Shown here: one piece after another, positions 35,890 to 47,537 of the stretch
How the letters are laid out: each line of letters begins with the position of its first letter
How positions within the stretch are numbered: position 1 is the stretch's first letter
Assembly: GCF_026151205.1 (NCBI RefSeq)
Contig: NC_087079.1
Coordinates: 17,788,945-17,852,944, forward strand
DNA: 64,000 bases
DNA from: Bolinopsis microptera
Taxonomy: Eukaryota > Ctenophora > Tentaculata > Lobata > Bolinopsidae
Direction: 5' to 3'
Program-made: the position numbers and the translations under genes
The notes under the pieces: model-generated
Told to the model about the DNA's origin: nothing
The model's database searches: none
What the model saw: only the letters and a program-made list of their open reading frames with translations

Positions 35890-37050
35890 CTAGGAGGAAT
35901 GCGGAACTCGTTTCTTGTGTATTGACATGACAGTATTCTGGAGTCTGGGAAGTAGGCTGATAGCGAGGATTCAGTTACCTTTAACAGACTTAAACGCAAG
36001 AACTATTCGAAATGTGATAAGTGTTTGTGTCTGGTCACACAGTTATTCTGAATCTATTTAAAGACACCTCATCATTTGTAAGAAATCAAATACTTTGGAC
36101 AAGTGCCAGAAAGTCTGATAAAAATGAAAAAGGTTCAAAACAGCACTCGGAAGCATCGGGTTCAAACTAAAAAACTTGAACTGAAACCCTTCTTAAAATG
36201 TTCTTGAGCCTTAAAAAGCCCACCAAGCAAATTATTTGTGAAATTTAGATAGTTCTGAATTAGCAACTATGCCTAAATACCATCCAAATATTTGAACAGT
36301 GAGATAAAAACACGATGTAAAGCTGCATGGGTAAACGTCTGCGAGAGTTCATACATTGGACTATTCAGTAAAAACAATGTAATAATAACTCAACAATCAA
36401 AAATACTAGCACATCAAACACTAGGCTGACGACCTGAGACAAAAGGTTAAATTAAAGTTAATAAAGTTTGGTGAATTATTTGCATTCAGGATTGATCACC
36501 ACCTTGGGTATATTAAGCCATGAAGGTACACTACCTTAACAATGAGGGTAACATCCTCATTGACCTATATGTCAGGGGTCTCAAGCTATAGAAACTACAA
36601 GACAGTGACTTCAACACTGAGATAATGCTGTATTTAGTTCTCAAGTTCATCGCGGCTTTGTTTCTTCTCATAACAGAGCATTCCTACAAAATTGAAAGAC
36701 AAAACACGTAATTTAGGAATTCATGAGAGCGCTAAACCACGTGGCCAAAAGTCTCACCATGAATTCGATATTATCTCCAAGGTTTATGAATACAGAACTT
36801 GTTCTGCAAGGTTTATAAAATATACAGGACTGCAAAACTTTACATTATTAGAGATAATTCTGAAACGCAGCTTGATGAAAAATTTAGCATAACGTTTGGG
36901 TTTATAGTCTATTCTCTGTGTTCCTCCACGACTAATATGGTGGTGTAATAACAACTGGGATATATGATATACATCTAAATCTAGACAAATATTCCTTAAC
37001 AAAAGCTACGATCTGGGTAGTTTGATATATTACTGGTATTGAGGTGTGTG
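35890..37050. promoter_or_regulatory. Conserved flank upstream of gene B (left)
   Basis: AT-rich single-copy DNA conserved with 42,495-43,733 and lying immediately 5' of gene B. Likely holds the gene B promoter. No TATA position can be fixed. Short frames of 66-72 codons here are not preserved between arms and are not called. Confidence 0.4.
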
Positions 37051-37054
37051 TGTG

Positions 37055-37965
37055 TCCTAATACAGGGGTACCTCAGGGATCAGTCCTAGGAACCACCATA
37101 TCTTATCGTTTTAATTACATTTTACATGCTAATAATTTGGCATTGGCTTTTCCTTGATATGTTATGAAAGAGGGGTACCATCAGGGATCATGCTAGGAAC
37201 CACCATAATACAGGGTTACCTCAGGATCAGTCCTAGGAACCACCATAATACAAGGGGTACCTCGGATCAGTCCTAGAAACACCATAAACAGGGGTACCTC
37301 AGGATCAGTCCAAGGAACCACCATAAAACAGGGGTACCTCAGGGATCTCTAGGAACCACCAAAAACAGGGGTACCTCAGGATCAATCCTAGACCACCATA
37401 ATACAGGGGTACACTCAGGGATCAGTCTAGGAACCACCATAAACAGGTACCTCAGGATCAGTCCTAGAACCCACTATACTACAGGGGTACCACATGGATC
37501 ATCCTAGGACCACCATAATACAGGGGTACCTAAGGGATCAGTCCTATGAACCACCATAATACAGGGTACCTCAGGGATCAGTCCCTAGGAACCACCATTA
37601 ATACAGGGGTAACCTCAGGGATCAGTGCTAAGGAACCACCATAATACAGGGGTACCCTCAGGGATCAGTCCTATGAACCACCATAATACAGGGAGTGTAC
37701 GGCCAGGGATCAGTGTCCTAGGAACCACTTAATACAGGGTACCACAGGGATCATTCCTAGGACCCACCATAATACAGGGGTACCTCGGGGATCATCCTAT
37801 AACCACCATAATACGGGGTACCTCTGGGATCAGTCCTAGGAACCACCATTATCCAGGTACCTCCAGGATCATGCTAGGACCACCATAATACCAGGGGTAC
37901 CTCCAGGATCTGCTAGGAACCACCATAATACAGGGGTACCTCAGGGATCATTGTTTTAAACACTA
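37055..37965 (-). repeat. 41-bp array, degenerate copy
   Basis: About 22 units equivalent (reverse strand) to the 41-bp array at 40,396-42,494, but riddled with single-base deletions and insertions (ACAGGGGTACCTCAGGGATC with lost A, G or C residues). The clean partner is almost error-free. The pattern is typical either of an old decaying array or of unpolished long-read consensus. Confidence 0.93.
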
Positions 37966-38105
37966 ACAGTTTGGTCCTTCCAATATGGTTCGATATGGTA
38001 TTTATTTAGAATAAAACCACTATTTACCAAAGTAACCACTAGTAACCAATAGTTACCAAAGTAACCCTATTACCCCTAGAAACGCTGCTAGTAACCATAG
38101 TAACC

Positions 38106-39821
38106 ATGTCGGCACTGATAGCTGCGATTGGGGTGGGAACTGCTGCTATAGCTCAAATGGTCCTCATGATAATGGTTCTAGGACTCAAAGCATCTGGTAA
38201 ATCACTCAGCGAGGGAATTAACAACGTCACTCAACTGTAGCTGCATTCATCAAACTTCAATATATCCACTTTTAACTCCAATATCTCCACTTTTAACACC
38301 AGTATCTCTACTTTTAACACCAGTATATCCACTTTTAACACCAGTATATCCACTTTTAACACCAATATCTCCACTTTTAACACCAGTATATCCACTTTTA
38401 ACACCAATATCTCCAATTTTAGCACCAATATCTCTACTTTTAACACCAATATCTCCATTTTTAACACCAATATCTCCACTTTCAGTGACCTGGATTGGTG
38501 TTTTACATCTGGTTATGTTCCTCATTGCTCTCGCGCTACTCGGACTAAGAATAGCTCAAATTTGTGCCGGTAAGATTAGCTTAGCTTATCTTCTTTGTAA
38601 TAGTTAATAAACTGATTTATACAGTAAACTGTGGTACATTAAACTGAATATTGGTCCCATCTTCTATCTAACAGTGGGGGGGGGGTCCAAGGGGAACTTT
38701 GGGGAGTTTTGGGGAACTTTTTTTTGGGGAACTTCAGGAAACCTGGGGGACTTTCCCAAAGTTCCCCAAAAAATTATCAATGAAACAAATAATTTTGGGG
38801 AATTTTGGGGAACTTTTTTTTGGGGAACTTCAGAAAGTTCCCCAAAATTCCCCAAAATTCCCCAAAGTTCCCCAAAAAAATTATAATGCCAAACAAATTA
38901 TCATGCTGTATGTATCAACAAGTAAGTTAAGATTATACCTTATAATAACATACATGTTAACATTAATGGGTATTAATGTATATTAGAGAAATTTTGAATA
39001 ATTTTGATTAATTTTGAATAATTTTAAATAATTTTGAATAATTTTGGGGAATTTTGGGGAACTTTGGGGAGTTTTGGGGAACTTTTTTTTGGGGAACTTC
39101 AGAAATCTTGGGGGACTTTCCCAAAGTTCCCCAAAGTTCCCCTTGGACCCCCCCCCAACAGTATAAACAATTACAGGTGGAGAGGGGTCCTTCTACAAGA
39201 ACAGTGAGTAATTCAATAACTAATAAAATTGTAAAATCAAAGGGGGTTTCATAATTTAACTTATCAACAACACTAAGATTTAATAATTTCGAGTTTCATA
39301 ACGAAAGTGTTTGTTGGATAACACTAAAATCCTCTTCTTATCAGACGTAAAGTGTATCCGTATAGCCACCATCGTACTCGGTTCCGTCTTGGGTAAGTTT
39401 TAAAATCAACTTTTGAATCGTTATTTGAGACTTGATTACACGTTCTATATAATTACACTTTCTATCTATTATAATATGAGAAGAATAGATAATCCGAAGT
39501 TTTATGTATCACATAATATTAGTAAAATTAATGTAATAACAACTCCGCATTAGTGACTACTAACTAAAACATAACAACTTCTTTATTTCAGCACCACTGA
39601 TTACTAACAACTTCTTTATTTCAGCACTACTGATGGGTATCATCTTCGTGCTGACAATCCTCCAGGTGATTAAGATACTGAAGTTGAACGACACTCACAA
39701 CGCGGGCATCCCCATGACAGGTTCCTACATTCTTGTAGTGGTGGGCGCTTTTGCGCTCATTGGCCACCTTGTCAACACCTCTGTAGCTTGCTGCAGTGCA
39801 GACAACGGAGATCAGGCTTAG
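38106..39821 (+). CDS. Gene C: single-copy central paralogue of A and B
   Basis: Exons 38106-38196, 38486-38569, 39177-39203, 39345-39392, 39625-39821 (91, 84, 27, 48, 197 nt; 148 residues, TAG stop). Exon lengths 84/27/48 and all phases equal those of A and B. Helices: MSALIAAIGVGTAAIAQMVL, VLHLVMFLIALALLGL, IATIVLGSVL into ALLMGIIFVLTILQV, and YILVVVGAFALIGHLVNT. The loop between helices 3 and 4 is short (about 20 residues). The C-terminus is ACCSADNGDQA. It lies in the spacer between the arms, so it is present once. The exon 5 acceptor is duplicated (39,591 and 39,624); use of the upstream one adds 33 in-frame bases. Confidence 0.8.
38245..38482 (+). repeat. 21-bp array next to the exon 2 acceptor of gene C
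   Basis: About eleven units of AATATCTCCACTTTTAACACC or the CAGTATATCC variant, ending directly at the acceptor ATCTCCACTTTCAG of exon 2. The unit is a copy of the polypyrimidine region with AAC in place of CAG, so the repeats look like degenerate 3' splice sites. Confidence 0.93.
38676..39156. mobile_element. 481-bp MITE-like element in intron 2 of gene C
   Basis: Ends are inverted repeats of about 28 bp (GGGGGGGGGTCCAAGGGGAA inward). The flanks carry AACAGT at 38670-38675 and again at 39157-39162, a likely 6-bp target-site duplication. The interior is built of GGGGAACTTT and GGGGAATTTT words in both orientations around an AT-rich core. There is no coding capacity. It is spliced out with the intron. 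Confidence 0.8.
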
Positions 39822-39995
39822 GGGAGTTACTATGGAGGTTACTAGGGAGGTTACTACGGAGGTTACTAGGGAGGTCACTAGGGAGGTCACTAGGGAGTTA
39901 CTAGGGAGTTACTAGAGAGGTTACTAGAGAGTTACTAGAGAGGTTACTAGAGGAGTTATTAGGGGGTTACTAAGGAGTTACTAAGGAGTAACTAG
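39822..39995 (+). repeat. 11-13-bp GGAGGTTACTAGG-type repeat after gene C stop
   Basis: Begins at the stop codon region of gene C and continues about 170 bp, forming the 3' UTR or flank. The word GTTACTAGG is shared with the arrays downstream of gene B. Confidence 0.85.
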
Positions 39996-40395
39996 GGGAA
40001 GGGGGTTTAAGTGGGGTTTACTATGGAGTAGTTTTACTATTTACTAGTACAGGTTTACTATGGAGTTGCTGGTAGGGGGAAAGGAACTGTGGGGTTACTT
40101 GAAAATTACTAAGAAGTTTCTCTGAAAATCTAAAGACTTATTACTAAGTGTTGAAAGCTGAACTGAAATTTAAATATTGTATTTTATTGTAAAACCTGTT
40201 TAATGATATGCTGGGAATTCGATTAATGTGTAAATTGATTGAGTGATATTTTAATTAGTGATAATTCTAAATACGAAACCTTACAAATTGTTAGTGTTTT
40301 TCTTGTGAAACTATAATTATTGACGGAACTGCTCATAATATATCAAGGAAAAGCCAATGCCAAATTATTAGCATGTAAAATGTAATTGAAACGAT
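39996..40395. other. Unique spacer downstream of gene C
   Basis: AT-rich single-copy DNA with no open frame of note. It ends at the inner boundary of the right arm, where the 41-bp array starts with ATGGTGGTTCC. Confidence 0.5.
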
Positions 40396-42494
40396 AAAAT
40401 ATGGTGGTTCCTAGGACTGATCCCTGAGGTACCCCTGTATTATGGTGGTTCCTAGGACTGATCCCTGAGGTACCCCTGTATTATGGTGGTTCCTAGGACT
40501 GATCCCTGAGGTACCCCTGTATTATGGTGGTTCCTAGGACTGATCCCTGAGGTACCCCTGTATTATGGTGGTTCCTAGGACTGATCCCTGAGGTACCCCT
40601 GTATTATGGTGGTTCCTAGGACTGATCCCTGAGGTACCCCTGTATTATGGTGGTTCCTAGGACTGATCCCTGAGGTACCCCTGTATTATGGTGGTTCCTA
40701 GGACTGATCCCTGAGGTACCCCTGTAATATGGTGGTTCCTAGCACTGATCCCTGAGGTACCCCTGTATTATGGTGGTTCCTAGGACTGATCCCTGAGGTA
40801 CCCCTGTATTATGGTGGTTCCTAGGACTGATCCCTGAGGTACCCCTGTATTATGGTGGTTCCTAGGACTGATCCCTGAGGTACCCCTGTATTATGGTGGT
40901 TCCTAGGACTGATCCCTGAGGTACCCCTGTATTATGGTGGTTCCTAGGACTGATCCCTGAGGTACCCCTGTATTATGGTGGTTCCTAGCACTGATCCCTG
41001 AGGTACCCCTGTATAATGGTGGTTCCTAGGACTGATCCCTGAGGTACCCCTGTATAATGGTGGTTCCTAGGACTGATCCCTGAGGTACCCCTGTATTATG
41101 GTGGTTCCTAGCACTGATCCCTGAGGTACCCCTGTATTATGGTGGTTCCTAGCACTGATCCCTGAGGTACCCCTGTATAATGGTGGTTCCTAGGACTGAT
41201 CCCTGAGGTACCCCTGTATTATGGTGGTTCCTAGGACTGATCCCTGAGGTACCCCTGTATTATGGTGGTTCCTAGGACTGATCCCTGAGGTACCCCTGTA
41301 TTATGGTGGTTCCTAGCACTGATCCCTGAGGTACCCCTGTATTATGGTGGTTCCTAGCACTGATCCCTGAGGTACCCCTGTATAATGGTGGTTCCTAGGA
41401 CTGATCCCTGAGGTACCCCTGTATTATGGTGGTTCCTAGGACTGATCCCTGAGGTACCCCTGTATTATGGTGGTTCCTAGGACTGATCCCTGAGGTACCC
41501 CTGTATTATAGTGGTTCCTAGGACTGATCCCTGAGGTACCCCTGTATTATGGTGGTTCCTAGGACTGATCCCTGAGGTACCCCTGTATTATGGTGGTTCC
41601 TAGCACTGATCCCTGAGGTACCCCTGTATAATGGTGGTTCCTAGGACTGATCCCTGAGGTACCCCTGTATTATGGTGGTTCCTAGGACTGATCCCTGAGG
41701 TACCCCTGTATTATGGTGGTTCCTAGGACTGATCCCTGAGGTACCCCTGTATTATAGTGGTTCCTAGGACTGATCCCTGAGGTACCCCTGTATTATGGTG
41801 GTTCCTAGGACTGATCCCTGAGGTACCCCTGTATTATGGTGGTTCCTAGGACTGATCCCTGAGGTACCCCTGTATTATGGTGGTTCCTAGGACTGATCCC
41901 TGAGGTACCCCTGTATTATGGTGGTTCCTAGGACTGATCCCTGAGGTACCCCTGTATTATGGTGGTTCCTAGGACTGATCCCTGAGGTACCCCTGTATTA
42001 TGGTGGTTCCTAGGACTGATCCCTGAGGTACCCCTGTATTATGGTGGTTCCTAGCACTGATCCCTGAGGTACCCCTGTATAATGGTGGTTCCTAGCACTG
42101 ATCCCTGAGGTACCCCTGTATAATGGTGGTTCCTAGGACTGATCCCTGAGGTACCCCTGTATTATGGTGGTTCCTAGGACTGATCCCTGAGGTACCCCTG
42201 TATTATGGTGGTTCCTAGGACTGATCCCTGAGGTACCCCTGTATTATAGTGGTTCCTAGGACTGATCCCTGAGGTACCCCTGTATTATGGTGGTTCCTAG
42301 GACTGATCCCTGAGGTACCCCTGTATTATGGTGGTTCCTAGGACTGATCCCTGAGGTACCCCTGTATTATGGTGGTTCCTAGCACTGATCCCTGAGGTAC
42401 CCCTGTATAATGGTGGTTCCTAGCACTGATCCCTGAGGTACCCCTGTATTATGGTGGTTCCTAGCACTGATCCCTGAGGTACCCCTGTATTATG
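40396..42494 (+). repeat. 41-bp array, homogeneous copy, about 51 units
   Basis: Units of TATTATGGTGGTTCCTAGGA plus CTGATCCCTGAGGTACCCCTG. Variants are limited to a few positions (TAGCACTG, TATAATGG, TATAGTGG) and recur in blocks. It marks the inner edge of the right arm. A dinucleotide stretch (ACACACACAC) follows. Confidence 0.98.
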
Positions 42495-43733
42495 ACACAC
42501 ACACACCTCAATACCTGCACCAACATGTCAAACTAGCCAGATCGTAGCTTTTGTCAAGGAATATTTGTCTAGATTTAGATGTATATCATATATCCCAGTT
42601 GTTATTACACCACCATATGAGTCGTGGAGGAACACAGACAATAGACTATAAACCCAAACGTTATTGGTTATGCTACATTTTTCTTCAAGCTGCGTTTCAG
42701 AATTATCTCTAATAATGTAAAGTTTTGCAGTCCCGTATATTTTATAAACCTTGCAGAATAAGTTTTGTATTCATAAACCTTGCAGATAATATCGAATTCA
42801 TGGTGAGACTTTTAGCCACGTGGTTCAGCGCTATCATGAATTCCTAAATTATGTGTTTTGTCTTTCAATTTTGTAGGAATGCTCTGTTACGAGAGGAAAC
42901 AAAGCCGCGATGAACTTGAGAACTAAATACAGCATTATCTCAGTGTTGAAGTCACTGTCTTGTAGTTTCTATAGCTTGAGACCCCTGACATTTAGGTCAA
43001 TGAGGATGTTACCCTCATTGTTAAGGTAGTGTACCTTCATGGCTTAATATACCCAAGGTGGTGATCAATCCTGAATGCAAATAATTCACCAAACCATATG
43101 ATTAACTTTAATTTAACCTTTTGTCTCAGGTCGTCAGCCTAGTGTTTGATGTGCTAGTATTTCTGATTGTTGAGTTATTATTACATTGTTTTTACTGAAT
43201 AGTCCGATGTATGAACTCTCGCAGACGTTTACCCATGCAGCTTTACATCGTGTTTTTTATCTCACTGTTCAAATATTTGGATGGTATTTAGGCATAGTTG
43301 CTAATTCAGAACTATCTAAATTTCACCAATAATTAGCTTGGTGGGCTTTTTAAGGCTCAAGAACATTTTAAGAAGGGTTTCAGTTCAAGTTTTTTTAGTT
43401 TGAACCCAATGCTTCCGAGTGCTGTTTTGAACCTTTTTCATTTTGATCAGACTTTCTGGCACTTGTCCAAAGTATTTGATTTCTTATAAACGATGAGGTG
43501 TCTCTAAATAGATTCAGAATAACTGTGTGACCAGACACAAACACTTATCACATTTCAAATAGTTCTTGCGTTTAAGTCATACTGTTAAAGGTAACTGAAT
43601 CCTCGCTATCAGCCTACTTCCCAAACTCCAGAATATGGTCATGTCAATACACAAGAAACGAGCCTAACTACTTCCCAAACTCCAGAATATGGCCATGTCA
43701 ATACACAAGAAACGAGTTCCGCATTCCTCCTAG
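42495..43733. promoter_or_regulatory. Conserved flank upstream of gene B (right)
   Basis: Matches 35,890-37,050. A 53-bp block (CTACTTCCCAAACTCCAGAA...) ending just before the gene is duplicated here (about 43,612-43,720) but single in the left arm. No gene is seen. Confidence 0.4.
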
Positions 43734-45356
43734 ATGCCACACGCTTACACTGTAAACGATAACAGTCAGAGTTGTTTTATAGTTGAGAAGATGATGTCAG
43801 CACTGATTGGAGCTGTAGGGGTGGGGGTTGCAGCTGTAGCTCAGCTCATCATTACTATACTCATACTTGGGGGCAAGGCAGACAGTAAGTTTCATTATCA
43901 CATTATAACTAATGTTTAGAGACCTTACTAAACGTGAACATTTCTTCGAATAATTGCATGGATAAATGTTAATTTATCTACCTTACTCGGGAATATTATA
44001 GCGGGTTAATTTATGACTGGGAAAATTAATGACCGGGAAAAATATGGCGGAATTTTCCAAAACCCACCAAGCATCAAAATGTATTACTATTAGTTTACCT
44101 TACTCGGGAATCTTATAGCGGGTTAATTTATGACTGGGAAAATTAATGACCGGGAAAAATATGGCGGAATTTTCCAAAACCCACCACTTTATCCCAGTCA
44201 TAATATTCCCGAGTAAGGTAATTAATTAATTTCAGAAACATGGGCTGGGATATTCTACACACTGCTGTTCGTAATAGCCACCACCCTGCTGGTTTTCAGA
44301 CTTGGTCAGATATGTTGCGGTGAGTTAACTGCATCTACTCAGTGTGTTCACTAATAACACGTCGTTGTTCTTCAGAACAGAGCTGTTCAGAACAATTTCG
44401 GGAAACTGATAATTGTCCAGGATTTTAAGATTTGTTGATGGCTTCATAACCAACATGTACCCACTAAGGGTTACTTACTTTACATAAACAACATGTACCC
44501 ACTAAGGGTTACTTACTTTACATAAACAACATGTACCCACTAAGGGTTACTTACTTCACTTTACTTGTTAATTAACATAAACAACATGTACCCACTATAC
44601 TAAGGGTTAATTTGGTAACTAATATTTTACATCCCAGGTGGGGTGGCTTCCTTCTACACTGAGAGTGAGTATTATTTACACTGCGGGTACTGTAATAGGC
44701 TGCTATTAAAGAGCCATGCTTTATCAGGATATATTGGTACTGTATCAGACTGTGTAGTGTGTATATTGTTTGATAGATGTCCTTCTCAATATTAACAATC
44801 TTTTTTCTCAGATTCCAAAATAATTCGAATCAGTACAATCAGTCTGGGTCTCGTCGCATGTAAGTGTTATAGAAACTCATCATTAGTAAGTATACTCATA
44901 AATGAGTATCATTTTCACCTTTATTAGACTGCGGTTACTCGGGTTACTACGATTACTATGGTTACTCTTGACTACAGTTACTAATCTCATCAGCAATATC
45001 CTCTTATCTTTGTATTTAACAATACCCACTTTATTTCAGGTATAGGAACGTTAGTGCTCCTCTCACTGCACATAAAGGACCTCATCAACACAACTGGTCA
45101 CGTGAATGACTTCTACGAGAGCCTCAGTGGCATGTCACCCTCCCAGAACAGGACCAATATACTCAACGACACCTTCGTTGTGGACATAGACTATGAGGTT
45201 AAGATAAACTACAAGATCTACCTCGACCTGCCGTACGGGGTGATTATCCTGTATACTGATATGTACTGGGCTATGATAGTGCTGGGGGCTATTGCACTGC
45301 CTGGGCATGTGGTCAATACGGCCATAGCTTGCTTCTGCAACGGGGATAACAAGTAG
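43734..45356 (+). CDS. Gene B, right copy: four-helix membrane protein
   Basis: Exons 43734-43884, 44236-44319, 44638-44664, 44812-44859, 45040-45356 (151, 84, 27, 48, 317 nt; 208 residues, TAG stop), identical in structure to the left copy. All introns are GT-AG. The protein differs by one helix-2 residue, while exons 1 and 5 together show 17 silent and no replacement changes by hand count. Introns differ strongly: intron 1 here carries a 242-bp MITE-like element in place of the left 31-copy array. Four predicted membrane segments, with a glycosylation-competent loop between segments 3 and 4. Function unknown. Confidence 0.85.
43979..44220. mobile_element. 242-bp MITE-like element in intron 1 of gene B (right only)
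   Basis: Perfect 21-bp terminal inverted repeats at 43979-43999 and 44200-44220 (TACCTTACTCGGGAATATTA inward). The interior is a direct duplication of about 92 bp (GCGGGTTAATTTATGACTGG... and AATATGGCGGAATTTTCCAA...). Absent from the left copy of the intron. No transposase. Confidence 0.8.
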
Positions 45357-46436
45357 AGGAGTTAGTAACGCGCGGTTACTAGGGGATAACAAGTAGAGGG
45401 GTTAGTAACGCGCGGTTACTAGGAGGTAAATAGGGGATAACAAGTAGCGGAGTTAGTAACGCGCGGTTACTAGAAGGTTACTAGGGGATAACAAGTAGAG
45501 GAGTTAGTAACGCTCGGTTACTAGGAGGTTACTAGGGGATAACAAGTAGAGGAGTTAGTATCGCGCGGTTACTAGGAGGTTACTAGGGGATAACAAGTAG
45601 AGGAGTTAGTAACGCGCGGTTACTAGGAGGTAACTAGGTGATAACAAGTAGAGGAATTAGTAACGCGCGGTTACTAAGAGGTTACTAGGGGATAACAAGT
45701 AGAGGAGTTAGTAACGCGCGGTTACTAAGAGGTTACTAGGGGATAACAAGTAGAGGAGTTAGTAACGCGCGGTTACTAAGAGGTTACTAGGGGATAACGA
45801 GTAGAGGAGTTAGTAACACGCGGTTACTAGGAGGTTACTAGGGGATAAAAAGTAGAGGAGTTGGTGACGTGCGGTTACTAGGAGGTTACTAGGGGATAAC
45901 AAGTGGAGGAGTTAGTAACGCGCGGTTACTAGGAGGTTACTAGGGGAGAACAAGTAGAGGAGTTAGTAACGCGCGGTTACTAGGAGGTAACTAGGGGATA
46001 ACAAGTAGAGGAGCTAGTAACGCGCGGTTACTAGGAGGTAACTAGGGGATAACAAGTAGAGGGGTAAGTAACGCGCGGTTACTAGGAGGTTACTAGGGGA
46101 TAACAAGTAGATGAGTTAGTAACGCGCGGTTACTAGGAGGTTACTAGGGGATAACAAGTAGAGGAGTTAGTATCGCGCGGTTACTAGGAGGTTACTAGGG
46201 GATAACAAGTAGAGGAGTTAGTAACGCGCGGTTACTAGGAGGTAACTAGGAGATAACAAGTAGAGGAGTTAGTATCGCGCGGTTACTAGGAGGTAACTAG
46301 GGGATAACAAGTAGAGGAGTTAGTAACGCGTGGTTAACAAGTAGAGGAGTTGGTAACGTGCGGTTACTAGGACGTTACTAGGGGATAACAAGTAGAGGAG
46401 TTAGTAACGCTCGGTTACTAGGAGGTTACTAAGAAC
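45342..46436 (+). repeat. About 51-bp array copying the stop-codon region of gene B (right)
   Basis: About 22 units, each with GGGGATAACAAGTAG (last codons and stop of gene B), AGGAGTTAGTAACGCGCGG and GTTACTAGGAGGTTACTAG. The first unit is the genuine gene end. Partner of 31,518-33,290. Confidence 0.95.
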
Positions 46437-47537
46437 TCATGTTAATGAGGTACTGTTAGGAATTTGATAAAGATTCGACTTTCTAGACTGAGGGTTATCA
46501 TGGACAGACAAATTACGCTTTATTATTTTTATGTAAATCTAGTTCAATCTTCTCTCTTCGAATTCCAAGATATACTGTTGGATATTTCTACTATATATGC
46601 AGAACTATGACTTTTGAGATTGTAGAATATTAAGTTTAATTAAAAAATGGAATTCGAAAAATGCAGTGCATTCCACCGTCCAAATTGTGTTCAATTTAGT
46701 TTTGATTTTGAATGGACGCCTTCATTCTTATCTATTCATTCTATGAAATATATTTACGGGAATTATCCCTTTCCTGATGTATCTGATTTGCACTTATTTT
46801 ATGCGGTACACCCTGTATTTGCTGAGATTGTTATGGAGTAGATAATGTTTAAACAGTAAACATGTTTTATTCCGTTTTCATCTGTCTAAAAATATCACAA
46901 AAATTAAATTGAACTGACATGAAAACTGGAGTCTAAACCTGAAGGGTTTTGGTATATGATACGTTTTAGTTCCACTAGCAGGAACCCGTATAACCCTAAA
47001 ATGTTTTAGTTCCATGTTTAGGGTCAGCGTTAGAGTTTGGGTTATAAGAAGATTTAATTCAGTAATTCAGATGAGCCACTGTCCAAACACCTTTAAATTA
47101 CACGCACGCGCACACATACATACACACACACACACAGAACCAGCTATGTACGAGGAATGGTGTGATAGGTATTATTATATTCTAAATGCTTGCTATTGTA
47201 CTTCAATCAATACAAATTAGTCGGGGTCACAAAGATTGTACCACTGAACAAAGCTGATTCACAATGACTGTACGACAGAGGGAGAACAAAGGTTAGCCAC
47301 TTTAAACACCAAACATACTGTATTTCCTTAAGTTATCGTCTGTTTTGTGCTGTGTATAACAGCAATGTCATGTACTAGTATCTTTTAACATGACGTGATC
47401 CATTTGCAGTTCACTTATAGATAGGTTATCTTCACTGTAACAATTTTTAGATAGTTTTCAATTATCAATATAAACTGTTGTTCCTGTATATTATCATGAC
47501 TATGATATACACCTACAGCTAGAGCTGTTTACACAGT
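46437..47537. other. Intergenic region between genes B and A (right)
   Basis: Single-copy DNA conserved with 30,427-31,517. It contains the low-confidence 64-codon frame and a CA/CG dinucleotide stretch at about 47,101-47,136 (CACACACACAC). The end is likely the promoter of gene A. Confidence 0.5.
46647..46841 (+). CDS. 64-codon open frame conserved in both arms (right)
   Basis: MEFEKCSAFHRPNC... to TAG, partner of 31,110-31,304. Start, stop and length are preserved, but silent and replacement differences are equal in number (three each). No recognised domain. A real short gene is possible but not supported beyond conservation of the frame. Confidence 0.2.
   Translation: MEFEKCSAFHRPNCVQFSFDFEWTPSFLSIHSMKYIYGNYPFPDVSDLHLFYAVHPVFAEIVME

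Larger units (their letters stand above)
5561..37970 (+). repeat. Left arm of a giant inverted duplication
   Basis: Everything from about 5,561 to 37,970 has a reverse-complement counterpart in 40,396-64,000, in reversed order: exon 5,584 with 63,974; the 52-bp array with 62,108-63,204; gene S with 54,149-61,558; gene A with 47,538-53,520; gene B with 43,734-45,356; the 41-bp array with 40,396-42,494. The arm is about 9 kb longer than its partner mainly because its 52-bp array is about ten times longer and it has a 1.8-kb 31-bp array absent opposite. Exons align codon for codon; introns differ mainly by tandem-repeat number and insertions. Confidence 0.93.

Noticed and set aside
38664-39254. 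Gly/Phe/Trp-rich frames (FWGTFFWGT)
   Set aside because: Translations of GGGGAACTTTT words in the MITE-like element within a gene C intron.
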